Made by a program: the position numbers and the translations under genes | Notes under the pieces: model-generated | The model's database searches: none | The model's input: the letters and a program-made list of their open reading frames with translations, nothing else | What the model was told of the DNA's origin: nothing | Shown here: piece after piece, positions 44,934 through 54,200 of the stretch | Position numbering within the stretch: position 1 is the first letter of the stretch | How the letters are laid out: each line of letters opens with the position of its first letter | Origin: Chitinophagales bacterium | Lineage (GTDB): Bacteria; Bacteroidota; Bacteroidia; Chitinophagales; Saprospiraceae | Length of the DNA stretch: 64,000 nucleotides | NCBI GenBank assembly: GCA_013298845.1 | Contig: JAAFJN010000011.1 | Coordinates: forward strand, 100,683-164,682 | Direction: 5' to 3'

Positions 44934-45659
44934 ATGCAGCATTTTACAAAAATCGGGTTGCTGGGTTACGGCAAAATGGGCAAAACCATTGATGGTTTGG
45001 CCGAACAACACCAATGCACCGTTGTGTGGCGCATTGACCGCGACGACCGCGACCAACTTACCCCCGAACGCCTGCGCGAAGCCGATGTGGTGATCGAATT
45101 CAGCCGCCCCGAATCGGGATTCGACAATGTCATGTTGTGCCTGCGGGCCAGTGTTCCGGTGGTGAGTGGCACTACCGGCTGGCAAGCACAATTGCCCGAA
45201 GCGCGGGCCTTTGCCGAACAACACCAAGGTGCGTTGCTATGGGCATCTAATTTTAGCGTGGGGGTAAACCTGTTTTTTGCCCTCAATAAATACCTCGCCC
45301 GCCTCATGCAGGGCCAGCAAGCCTACCAGGCCAACCTCACCGAAATTCACCATATCCACAAATTGGATGCCCCCAGCGGCACGGCGGTTACCATCGCCGA
45401 GGGAATCCTGAGCGATGCACCGCGTTATCAACAATGGACGATGGACGCACCCGCCGCCGACCAATTGCCCATTACCGCTGTACGCGAAGGCGAAGTGCCC
45501 GGTACGCACACCGTGGAATGGAACAGCCCGGTGGACAGCATTCGCATTACCCACGAAGCACATTCCCGCACGGGTTTTGCCGTTGGTGCGCTGGTGGCCG
45601 CCCGCTGGATCAAGGGTAAAACGGGCGTTTTTAACATGAATGACGTGTTGGGATTGTGA
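44934..45659 (+). CDS. dapB: 4-hydroxy-tetrahydrodipicolinate reductase
   Basis: A 241-residue enzyme of the diaminopimelate/lysine pathway that reduces the product of DapA using NAD(P)H. The ATG at 44934 is chosen over the upstream TTG because it directly precedes the nucleotide-binding strand. Motifs: KIGLLGYGKMG (Rossmann loop, 6-16), SGTTGW (near 79-84), SNFSVGVNLFF, catalytic HHIHKLDAPSGTA (His and Lys, near 135-147), and the C-terminal SIRITHEAHSRTGFAVGA. Residue 7-16 glycines and the HHxHK site are intact. Supplies precursors for peptidoglycan and lysine. Apparently monocistronic with its own promoter. Confidence 0.95.
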   Translation: MQHFTKIGLLGYGKMGKTIDGLAEQHQCTVVWRIDRDDRDQLTPERLREADVVIEFSRPESGFDNVMLCLRASVPVVSGTTGWQAQLPEARAFAEQHQGALLWASNFSVGVNLFFALNKYLARLMQGQQAYQANLTEIHHIHKLDAPSGTAVTIAEGILSDAPRYQQWTMDAPAADQLPITAVREGEVPGTHTVEWNSPVDSIRITHEAHSRTGFAVGALVAARWIKGKTGVFNMNDVLGL

Positions 45660-45827
45660 TGGGAGTGATGAGATAGGAGGTGGACAGGCGCATCTTCCAT
45701 TCGTTTGCCGGTAAATTACCCTTTTTTTGAACGTTGCTCAACGCGCAACCTACACTTGTCCAGTGGGCTTTTACACATTGAAAAGGTTTATTTAATCAAT
45801 CAGCCGCGCTGTTTGGGTCAGGTTTCT

Positions 45828-45835
45828 TATGTTTG
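45828..45835 (+). promoter_or_regulatory. Putative -7 promoter element of the T9SS type B protein gene
   Basis: TATGTTTG matches TAnnTTTG exactly and lies 45 bases upstream of the ATG at 45881. The 221-base gap before this gene contains nothing else recognisable. Confidence 0.45.
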
Positions 45836-45880
45836 CAACACCTTGAGTGCAGCGGCGCATTCAACAATCTTTTTTTTACA

Positions 45881-47998
45881 ATGAACTCAACAAACAACAT
45901 TACCCGCTTCGTTCTCCACAGTTTTATCTTTTTTGTTTCCCGGATAGCGGAAGCCCAAACCACCTTTAACCAATTGATCACCCAACCCACGACCAAATTT
46001 ACGGATTTTATGGGGATTTTACAGTCGGGTGATTCTTCCATTTACGGTGTAACTAACAAACACACCAGTTCTTTTTCAGGGACTTACCAAGAGTATTACG
46101 CCGTTTTTAAGACCGATAAAAATGGTAACTTACTGTGGGCAAAAGACATTAAACCCAACGGCATTCAAGGGATTGGTGCCGTATTTGCCAGTAATGCGAA
46201 AGAATTACCCGACGGCAACCTGGCCTTTTCGTCGGCCAGTGCCCGAATTATTGCGGGCCAGCCAACTTATGGAACGGGAATTATTAAAATGACCCAACAG
46301 GGCGAAGTGATTTGGTCAAAATACATCGAAGCCAACAACAGCCACAATCATTATATCAGCGAATATGTGCAACTTAACCCCAATACCGGCGGCTTTACGG
46401 TGTGCGGGACCAAAGCAAAAATTATTAATAACCTGCTCAAACGTTTTAATTTTTGCGTAGAACTGGACGCTAACGGGGAAAAAATTCCTGGCCCCGAAAA
46501 CGAACGCTATTTTGCCCCCCAAACCGGGGCTTATCAGGTTGCTTTTAGCCGAAAAATGGGTAATAGCAACTATATGTCGGGGCAAATTACCGGCACGGCT
46601 ATCACCGTCACCAAAATACCCGACAACGCCACGGCTCCCCTGTGGATGAAAAATTACCTGCCCGAAGGCTCCACTTTGTGCTATTTTAACGAAAGTTTTA
46701 TGCTGCCCAACGACGATATCGTGTGGGCGGGTGGCATGTATATCAACAACGGAGCGGATAACGTAGGGCTACTGGTGTGTACCGATAACGACGGCAACCT
46801 GAAATGGGCCAAAAAATACGATTCGGGCGATCGGCTCGAAAGTTTTTTAAGCGGAAAAACCACTACGGATGGCATTGTTTTGGCCAGTCTGCAAGATATA
46901 ATCCTTAAAGTTGACTTTTCGGGTAATCTCGTCTGGGCCAACGAATTTTACAAGGAACAAAACTTTGATGCCTACTTTTTAACCCTGGCCAACTCCGTGG
47001 ACGGCGGTTTTATTTCGGGTGGTTTCGCCGATGTGACAACACAATTCGAATACGGGCTTTTTTTTAAAACGAAAGCCGATGGCTCCATTGATCATTGCTG
47101 CGTTACACCCGCCAATATTACAGTCAGTGACGTAAATGTTACCGTTCAAAATCGCAGTTTTTCTCCTTTTCCCGATAGCGTAAACGTGGTGCCCTGGCCC
47201 ATTACCCTCACCAACAACACCTGGACGAGCCGCTCCACCTGCGCGCCCGAGGACTACAATATCCCGGAGCCAGCCGCTACCTGTACGGGCGGTTGTATCA
47301 CGGTGTTGCCGCCACCGTTGCCCGTTGGCGCTACCGCTTCGTGGGAATTTCCGGCGGGGGCATCCGCTACTTTTATCCCCGGTACCGATTCCATTCGGAT
47401 TTGTTTCGACAACGAAGGCGCGCAAAACCTGCGCCTCAATATCAAACTGGCGGGCGACTGCGTATTTCCGTACGACAATACCGTTTCGGTGACCAATAGC
47501 CCTCTGCTACTCACGTTTTCCCTCGCTGATACGGTATTTTGTCCCGGCATCTGCACCGATATTCAATTGGTCAACAGCGGCCCGGCTACGATTACTACCC
47601 TCGGCGGAACGGCCCAAGCGGGCGATAGTTTGCGCATTTGTTATCAGCAAGCGGGCACATACCCCATTACCGTCCAACAAATGCAGGAAGGATGCCTGCG
47701 CACGCACACCATTGAAGTAACCGTGCAAAACCTGCTCGACGAAACACCCAACGCCTTTACGCCCAACGGTGACCAACTCAACGACACGTTCCGGCCCGTT
47801 ATTGATTGTATTCCCGATACCTATTTGCTGCAAATTTTTAACCGCTGGGGCGAAATGGTGTTCCAAACCGAAGATTATCTGGCGGCTTGGGACGGCACCT
47901 ACAAAGGCAATCCCGCGCCCATGGATACGTACATCTGGACGGTGAACAGCAATAATGTGCAAAAAGCGTACAAGGGGGACGTGACGCTGCTTCGATAA
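45881..47998 (+). CDS. Secreted protein with T9SS type B sorting domain
   Basis: A 705-residue protein from the ATG at 45881, whose first about 25 residues act as signal peptide (FVLHSFIFFVSRIAEAQ). Residues about 30-400 contain repeating strands of the type FKTDKNGNLLWAKDI, MTQQGEVIWSKYI, CTDNDGNLKWAKKYD, VDFSGNLVWANEF, which look like a beta-propeller of the kind found in many secreted Bacteroidota proteins. A central region (about 430-610) has Ig/PKD-like segments with paired Cys. The C-terminal about 90 residues (NAFTPNGDQLNDTFRPV, LQIFNRWGEMVFQTEDY, WDGTYKGNPAPMDTYIW, KGDVTLLR) are a type B sorting domain. The role is unknown; surface exposure is expected from the domain. Confidence 0.85.
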   Translation: MNSTNNITRFVLHSFIFFVSRIAEAQTTFNQLITQPTTKFTDFMGILQSGDSSIYGVTNKHTSSFSGTYQEYYAVFKTDKNGNLLWAKDIKPNGIQGIGAVFASNAKELPDGNLAFSSASARIIAGQPTYGTGIIKMTQQGEVIWSKYIEANNSHNHYISEYVQLNPNTGGFTVCGTKAKIINNLLKRFNFCVELDANGEKIPGPENERYFAPQTGAYQVAFSRKMGNSNYMSGQITGTAITVTKIPDNATAPLWMKNYLPEGSTLCYFNESFMLPNDDIVWAGGMYINNGADNVGLLVCTDNDGNLKWAKKYDSGDRLESFLSGKTTTDGIVLASLQDIILKVDFSGNLVWANEFYKEQNFDAYFLTLANSVDGGFISGGFADVTTQFEYGLFFKTKADGSIDHCCVTPANITVSDVNVTVQNRSFSPFPDSVNVVPWPITLTNNTWTSRSTCAPEDYNIPEPAATCTGGCITVLPPPLPVGATASWEFPAGASATFIPGTDSIRICFDNEGAQNLRLNIKLAGDCVFPYDNTVSVTNSPLLLTFSLADTVFCPGICTDIQLVNSGPATITTLGGTAQAGDSLRICYQQAGTYPITVQQMQEGCLRTHTIEVTVQNLLDETPNAFTPNGDQLNDTFRPVIDCIPDTYLLQIFNRWGEMVFQTEDYLAAWDGTYKGNPAPMDTYIWTVNSNNVQKAYKGDVTLLR

Positions 47999-48008
47999 TC
48001 CCGCTGAA

Positions 48009-49283
48009 TTAACCTACCAAATAAGCGCGTCCTTGCAGCGGTTTACCCAGCAAAGGCGTATTCAAAGATTTAGACTGCACCTGCCCGGTTGTCAACGTCC
48101 ACTCGGTTTCGGGGTGGAAAATGGTGAACCGGGCGGGGGCACCTTGCTCCAACGCGGGTACCGGAAGCCCCAAAATTACAAGGGGTTGTACGGCAATGGC
48201 ATCCACAAAACGTTCGGTGGAAATGTGTTTGGCCAAAAACATTTGGTACATGGGGTAAGCCGTTTCGAGGCCCGTCATGCCAAACTCCGCGTAAGGGAAT
48301 TCGAGGTTTTTGGCTTCTTCGTCCCAAGGGCGATGGTTGGTGCAGATAAAATCAATGGTGCCATCGTTTACCCCGGCAATAAGTGCATCGGCATCGGTGC
48401 GGGAGCGGATGGGCGGCATGGTTTTCAGGTTAGAATCAAACGGCGAAGCGCCTTCTTCCATCGCCAACGCCTGATCGGTAAAACACAAATTGGCCAAAGC
48501 CACCGAAGCCGTTATGCGCAAACCGGCTGCCTTGGCGGCGCGAATCATCTCTACACTTTTGGCCGTTGACACTAAGTGAATGTGCAGGCGTGCGGCAGTG
48601 CCCGCGTATTCGAGCAAACTGAGGTCGCGTTGTACCATCAAATGTTCCGACAGGGCCGGAATCCCCTTCAAACCCAGCGAAGTACTCACAATGCCTTCGT
48701 GCATTTGGCCGCCGCTGGCGATGGTTTTATGGTGGGGGCGATTGATCACAAGGCCATTAAAAGCCGTTACGTACTGCATGGCCCGGAGCAAAAGCCCGGC
48801 ATCCTGGATAGCGGAGGCACCATCGGTAAAGGCCACGGCACCGGCAGTGTGCATATCGTAGAGTTCGGCAATGTCTTTCCCGGCGCAATCATTCGAGATG
48901 GCCCCGAGCGGATAAAAATGCACGGGAAGCCCCGCTGATTTACTTTTTAAATACACTATTTCCGATTTGGAATGCACCGCAGGCAGCGTATTGGGCATGG
49001 TCACTAATGCCCCAAAACCACCGGCTGCCGCTGCTTTTGCCGCCGAGTGCACGTCTTCGCGGTGTTCGTAACCGGGGTCACAAACGTACACGCCCAAATC
49101 CGTCCAGGGAATGGACGCAAAAGCGCCATTATGTTGGTGCACCTCGGTTTCGGGCGTTGGAGCCTGAATACCGGGGCCAATTTCGGCAATAACACCCTCT
49201 TTTACTAAAATATCTACTGGGGCTGAAACGCCTTTTCCCGCCGAAACGACGCGGAGGTTTTGGTGTAACGTGTACATTGACAT
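48009..49283 (-). CDS. Dihydroorotase homologue lacking catalytic residues
   Basis: A 424-residue amidohydrolase-fold protein with the overall features of Bacteroidota dihydroorotase (pyrimidine synthesis): AAAAGGFGALVTMPNTLPAV, FYPLGAISNDCAGKDIAELYDM, FTDGASAIQDAGLLLRAMQYV, EGIVSTSLGLKGIPALSEHLMVQRDL and the DEEAKNLEFPYAEFGMTGLE end. However, the metal and substrate motifs are altered. The D-x-H-x-H-x-R position reads DLGVYVCDPG, the central His/Asp region reads NRPHHKTIA, and the Asp-His of SDHAPH reads TNHRPW. The His of HLVSTAKSVE remains. It may be a non-catalytic partner (as PyrC-like pseudoenzymes are with aspartate transcarbamoylase) rather than an active enzyme. Transcribed 7 bases after ctlX. 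Confidence 0.8.
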   Translation of the reverse strand: MSMYTLHQNLRVVSAGKGVSAPVDILVKEGVIAEIGPGIQAPTPETEVHQHNGAFASIPWTDLGVYVCDPGYEHREDVHSAAKAAAAGGFGALVTMPNTLPAVHSKSEIVYLKSKSAGLPVHFYPLGAISNDCAGKDIAELYDMHTAGAVAFTDGASAIQDAGLLLRAMQYVTAFNGLVINRPHHKTIASGGQMHEGIVSTSLGLKGIPALSEHLMVQRDLSLLEYAGTAARLHIHLVSTAKSVEMIRAAKAAGLRITASVALANLCFTDQALAMEEGASPFDSNLKTMPPIRSRTDADALIAGVNDGTIDFICTNHRPWDEEAKNLEFPYAEFGMTGLETAYPMYQMFLAKHISTERFVDAIAVQPLVILGLPVPALEQGAPARFTIFHPETEWTLTTGQVQSKSLNTPLLGKPLQGRAYLVG

Positions 49284-49290
49284 GTATAAA

Positions 49291-50226
49291 TTAATTAACG
49301 CGGGGTAAAAATATTTCGGCCATCATGCAGCGGGCGCTACCGCCGCCGTACGTTTCGATGGTTTCGATATTGCTGTACAAAATTTGGGTGTGTTGCTCAA
49401 TTTGGGCAATTTGGTCGGCATCCAACGAGCGGTAAGCCGTTTCGGACATAACCAAAATGGTTTCGCCCTTTTCGTTGCGCACCTGCAACATATTTCCGGC
49501 AAATTGGCCCATTTGCGCCATCGTGATTTCAATAACTTCTTTGTCGGTTTCGGCAAAAGCAGCCACCAACAAAGACCGTTCGCGGGCATCTTTCACCGAA
49601 TCGAGGCAAATCACCACAAAAGTTTCGCCCAAGGCCATCATGACATTGGTGTGGTAAATATCCTGTCCGTTGGCATCGGTGGAATGAAAAACCACCTTTT
49701 GATAACCCATGTAACGGCACAATTCTTCCAGCAGTTCGGCATCGGTGCGGGGGCTGAGGCAAGCGTAGGCCAATTTATGCTGGTGATCAAAAATAATGCT
49801 ACCGGTACCTTCGAGGAACAAATTTTGCGCCTCGTATTTTTCGTAATTTTTACGTTCGCCGTTGAATTTAAACCCGGCCTCCAGCACGGTTTTGATAATG
49901 GCCTCGCTGCGTTCGAGGCGGCGCAAAGGTGCCTGCATGGGATAGGTCACGATATACCCTTCCTGGTGAAAAGTCACCCAGTTATTGGGAAACACCGCGT
50001 CGGGTTTGGCGGGTTCGGGGCTATCGTTGGCCACAATGACGTTGACTCCGGCGGCGCGCAGTTTTTCAACGAAACGGTCAAATTCCACCGTAGCCTGTTG
50101 GCGCATTTCGGCTTCGGAATGTTTTTGTTCTTTGCTTTGAAAGGCATTGCTCTCGGCCGTTTGCGGGTTGGAGGCAAAGTTGGCCGGACGGACCATCAAA
50201 ATATGAGAAGTGGTTTGTAAACGCAT
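49291..50226 (-). CDS. CtlX-type amidinotransferase/arginine-deiminase-fold hydrolase
   Basis: A 311-residue protein from the ATG at 50226; the longer reading to 50286 adds implausible residues. It matches the citrulline-utilisation hydrolase CtlX group of the guanidino-group-modifying fold: HILMVRPANFASN start, DAVFPNNWVTFHQEG with Asp/Asn, LEGTGSIIFDH, DIYHTNVMMALGE with catalytic His, and GGGSARCMMAEIFLP with the nucleophile Cys near the C-terminus. The family hydrolyses or transfers the guanidino/ureido group of arginine-related substrates; the exact substrate is not proven. It precedes the dihydroorotase homologue by 7 bases, so the two are probably cotranscribed, which links a citrulline/carbamoyl theme. 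Confidence 0.85.
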   Translation of the reverse strand: MRLQTTSHILMVRPANFASNPQTAESNAFQSKEQKHSEAEMRQQATVEFDRFVEKLRAAGVNVIVANDSPEPAKPDAVFPNNWVTFHQEGYIVTYPMQAPLRRLERSEAIIKTVLEAGFKFNGERKNYEKYEAQNLFLEGTGSIIFDHQHKLAYACLSPRTDAELLEELCRYMGYQKVVFHSTDANGQDIYHTNVMMALGETFVVICLDSVKDARERSLLVAAFAETDKEVIEITMAQMGQFAGNMLQVRNEKGETILVMSETAYRSLDADQIAQIEQHTQILYSNIETIETYGGGSARCMMAEIFLPRVN

Positions 50227-50369
50227 GCAATGGTGAAATTTAGTATGGCGGCGCAAAGGTCGCAATTTGCCCGTAAACTGCCCCATCTATCACCGGGATT
50301 TTCTCGGTGAACCACTGGTGTGGTGGGCATTCCACAATAAAAAAGTAATTTTGTCCAAAATAACGGACT

Positions 50370-50897
50370 ATGATACACGATAAAAACAGCGTTGCCACCG
50401 CATTAAACACCGAAATAGTGGCTTTTTTAGCCGCCATTTCGGACAAAAACCGCCCCGACAACTGGATCACAACCCCACCCGCTGCGGGCAAATGGTCGCC
50501 GTTACAACACCTCGACCACCTGGTTATTTCCATAAAAGCCATCAACCGGGCTTTGCGTTGGGTGCCCAAATGGGTTTTGCGCTGGCGTTTTGGGCGGCCA
50601 AATCGCCCCGGCCGCACCTACGATGAATTGGTTGCCCGTTACCTCGCCCGTTTACAGGAACGTACGTTCGTGAATAACCCCTTTGCATCGGCCAATGTGA
50701 CCGGCGACCACGAAGCGGCTTTGCGCACGGCTTTTGTGAAAGAACACGAACAATTTATTCGGATATTTATGAAATGGAGCGAAAAAGACCTGGACGCATA
50801 TTTGCTGCCGCATCCGCTCCTCGGCAAACTCACCATGCGGGAGTTTTTATTTTTTGTCTCCTATCATGTTGGGCATCATCGGGCTTTGTTGGGGTAG
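50370..50897 (+). CDS. DinB-like four-helix protein
   Basis: A 175-residue protein resembling the DinB/YfiT superfamily, which often binds a metal with three His and serves as a thiol-dependent transferase or hydrolase. Evidence: KWSPLQHLDHLVISI (His pair, near 46-56), KEHEQFIRIFMKW (near 125), and the end LTMREFLFFVSYHVGHHRALLG, typical for DinB proteins, with the Y-H-x-x-H-H motif. No signal peptide. The specific function is unknown. It stands alone, diverging from ctlX. Confidence 0.75.
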   Translation: MIHDKNSVATALNTEIVAFLAAISDKNRPDNWITTPPAAGKWSPLQHLDHLVISIKAINRALRWVPKWVLRWRFGRPNRPGRTYDELVARYLARLQERTFVNNPFASANVTGDHEAALRTAFVKEHEQFIRIFMKWSEKDLDAYLLPHPLLGKLTMREFLFFVSYHVGHHRALLG

Positions 50898-50933
50898 GTA
50901 GGGTCAGGGAGGGTTGAATTTGTTGAATTGGTT

Positions 50934-51205
50934 TTGCCCTTGTAGTGTACACGTTTTTTTGTTGCCCGTTGTAGCGTGTTCGTTTTTGTTTTTGGACAAA
51001 ATTTCACACGCTACAAGTGATCTAATCTGCAAAATCTGAAAGATTTGGTAGATTTATTCCGCTAATTTGCCCGACGTAGCGTACACATTTTTACCACTAA
51101 GGTGCTAAGAATACACTAAGAAACACTAAGCGTAGAGCGTTCATTTTGAATGATTTAAAAATAAAATTGCCCGTCGCAGTGGCAAAAGCACACTACAACG
51201 GGCAA
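50934..51205. repeat. Cluster of TTGCCCG(T)TGTAGCGT motifs in a 353-base gap
   Basis: Related copies start at 50934 (TTGCCCTTGTAGTGTACACG), 50962 (TTGCCCGTTGTAGCGTGTTC), 51067 (TTGCCCGACGTAGCGTACAC) and 51167 (TTGCCCGTCGCAGTGG). Inverted copies lie at about 51005-51017 (CACACGCTACAAG) and 51190-51205 (CACTACAACGGGCAA). The last direct and inverted pair can form a hairpin. This fills the gap between the DinB-like gene and the end of the metallopeptidase-like gene; no ORF is convincing. Confidence 0.55.
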
Positions 51206-51250
51206 AATCTTATGTCTGACGTCTTTTGTCTGACGTCATGGCAGGCAAGC

Positions 51251-54200
51251 CTACTCCACGATCAACTTCTTCGTAGCAATACCGTCCTGCGTGCGGATGG
51301 TCACCAAATAGGTACCCGAAGCCAATTGGCGGATATCCAGTTGGCGTTGTGGCGTACCGGCCGGAATCACCACATTGCGCAGTGTTTTGCCCGTAATATC
51401 GCTCAAAACAACGGTGGCATCGCTGGTGAGGCCATTGCCCAAAAGGATATTTACGCTGCTTTTTGCGGGATTGGGCGCCAATGAAAACGCTGCCGCCAAC
51501 GACGGTGTTTGGGTACCTACCAAAGCCGAAATAATAAACGTGCCGGTAGCCAAACCACCGCTGCCGTCGGTAACGGCAAAACGGAACGCATCGGTAACAG
51601 TAGAGAAACCATAATCGTAAAAACGAACGAGACCATTGTCAATATCCGTCTGACGGAACGTATCACCCGTTTTCAAAATACCCCAACCGTCGAGGTGAAC
51701 GTGGCCACGAGCGGGTTCGGTCACCATCGTAAATACCAGTTGATCGGCGGTATTATCGGCATCTTCGGCTCTAAGCAAGGAATTGGTGATCACTGCGTTG
51801 GTACCGGGAAGCAGTGCCATAATATTGTTATTGACCAACAATGGCGCGTTCACCAATACTGCAGAACACACTTCCAAATCAATGGACGTGATGGAACCGC
51901 CGGAGCCTACTTCGTTGTCTTTTACCCACAATTTCCAGTCGCCATTGGCCGTTTGGCCGTTGAAAGCGGATAATGCCTGCGAGGGTTTAATGGCCTCACC
52001 CGTGTTGGGCGGACAAGGGAATACGGTTATGGCCGCTCCGTCGTCGAAACCGGCATCCATCGTGATGGACGAGAAACCGCATCTTTGTTTAAACAGGATA
52101 CGCTCGGTACCCGCCGGAGAAATAAGTCTTACCTCCAACTGGTTAAACGCATCGTGGAACATCTTGAGGTTTTTAACGTTCACGTCGCTGATAGTACCAC
52201 CGGTTACGGGAATAACGGCTTCAATGGGATTGGTAGAACCCGCGCTGATATTTTTGGGCAATTCACCGGAAGAATACGAGTTACAAGCATCCGATTGGGT
52301 AATAAAGGCAAAAGGACCTTGCCAGCCGCTGTTACCACATTCGTTGGCCGCTTGTACACGCCAGTAATATACCGTTGCTTTTTGGAGGTTGGCGGCACCA
52401 ATAAGCGAGTCCACCAAAATATCGTTGCGGTCCAAAACCAAAGTTCCGGCCCCAAAAGTTGGGCTTTTAGAAATTTGTACTTCGTAGCGGTTCGCGTCGT
52501 CAACGGGCGTCCAACGCAGAATGGGCAATTGCGTTACCGTGCTGCCATTGGCCGGTGCTTCGAGGGCAAACGTAGCGAAATCGTTAGATACTACTTTTAC
52601 GTTAAACACCACTGTATCGGCAATGGAACCGGCTAAAGAAAACACCTGAATATTGTAAGCACCTTCGGCGGTATTGTTGAAGTCCATGTTCAACACCACA
52701 TCGTCACCGGCGGGTGCGGGGTTGGCGCTAAAATTGGCCACCGCACCGGCGGGCAAACCGGCTACCGAATAAGTTACCGGATCGCTAAAGCCCGCCCAGG
52801 CACTGCTGCCAATGGTCAGCGCGAAGTTATTGGGCAAACAAGCCTGTTGGGTAACATCACCCACACAAATGCCGTAACCGGGCGTTGTTGCCGCCTCAAT
52901 TTTGAAACTATTGTTCGAAATATCGAAGAAAACGTTGTCGGCTGCATCCACCCGAATGCGGTTGGCTACCCCCAATTCATTGGGTACCAATACGCAGGCT
53001 TTACCGTTGTTGGGCACACCCGTCGCCAAGGTAATTGGGTACGTCAAACCACCGTCTTTACTCAGCCGAATATTGACAATTTGGCAACTTACGGGAGATA
53101 CATCGGTGTTGGCAACACTCCAGGTAACATCCTGGTATTCGCCAACGCGCCAGGTAATGTTTGAACTATTTGGGTACGTTACGCGGAACGGACCTGCGTT
53201 GGCCGTTACTTTAAATTCAACGGTATCAATGCCTACGCCACCGCCGCCGGGGCGGTTATCGCGGGCCGTGAGGCAAAACGTAAGGTCGCGGGTGTAAGAA
53301 GGCAAAATTTCAAACGGCGGGTTTTGGTTTTGCGCAATGGACTGCATCCGGGGGAAAACCCGGTTGGTGGCCGTTGTGGGCGGGTACGTACGGAACAACG
53401 GCGTGTTGCCCTGTGCTTGTCCGGGGGGTACCAACGGGCCGGTATCGGCTTCTTCCCAGCAGAACGTCAAAGGATCACCGTCGGGGTCAACCGCGCTGCC
53501 GTTTAACTCAAAAGGGGTACTTTTGGGCAAAAACATACCGTTGCGGTACGGAATAGTCACCACTGGCGGGCAGTTATTCACTTCCACTTCGGAGCCGCAG
53601 GTATTACCAATGCCGTTTTCCACAAAGTTTCTGATTTCTACAATCGAACAAACGTGGTAGTATAAATCGGCGGTATTTTGCACGTTCGTACCGCCACCGC
53701 AGGCACCGGCGTACGACATAATGGTACTTCCGCTACCGGGTTCGCAAGCCACACCGGGTGCGTCGCCAGGACCGAGACCACCCTGTGCCGGGTCGCCGCA
53801 ATAGGTCCACGTGTGTCCGCCCGTCCATTGGTGACCAATTTCCTGACCAATAATGGACAAAAAATAAGCGCCATAAGGCAAATTCGCCGATGAACAACCA
53901 CGACCTTTAAAATCGGTGCAGCAGTTACCGCCGGCTACCCCAATGGCATTGCCACCCTGGTAACGCGCAAATACGTGCCCTACGTCGTAGGTATCAAAAC
54001 CGATGGTTTGGATCATTGCCGACGGATTTTGGCTCATCCACTCCCCTACCGTTGTGCCGGTGTAGGGGTCGGTTGCCGGATCGAGGAACAAAATAGACTC
54101 TACGTTATCAACCAATATCAAACGAATAGCCAGGTCGGTTTCGTAAATGGCGTTCAATTGCGCCACGTAATTGATCATAGCGGCCAAAACCGAAGCCGTT

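Noticed and set aside
51146..51484. 112-codon plus-strand frame after the DinB-like gene
   Set aside because: It runs through the TTGCCCG repeat cluster and antisense to the end of the metallopeptidase gene; no protein family features.
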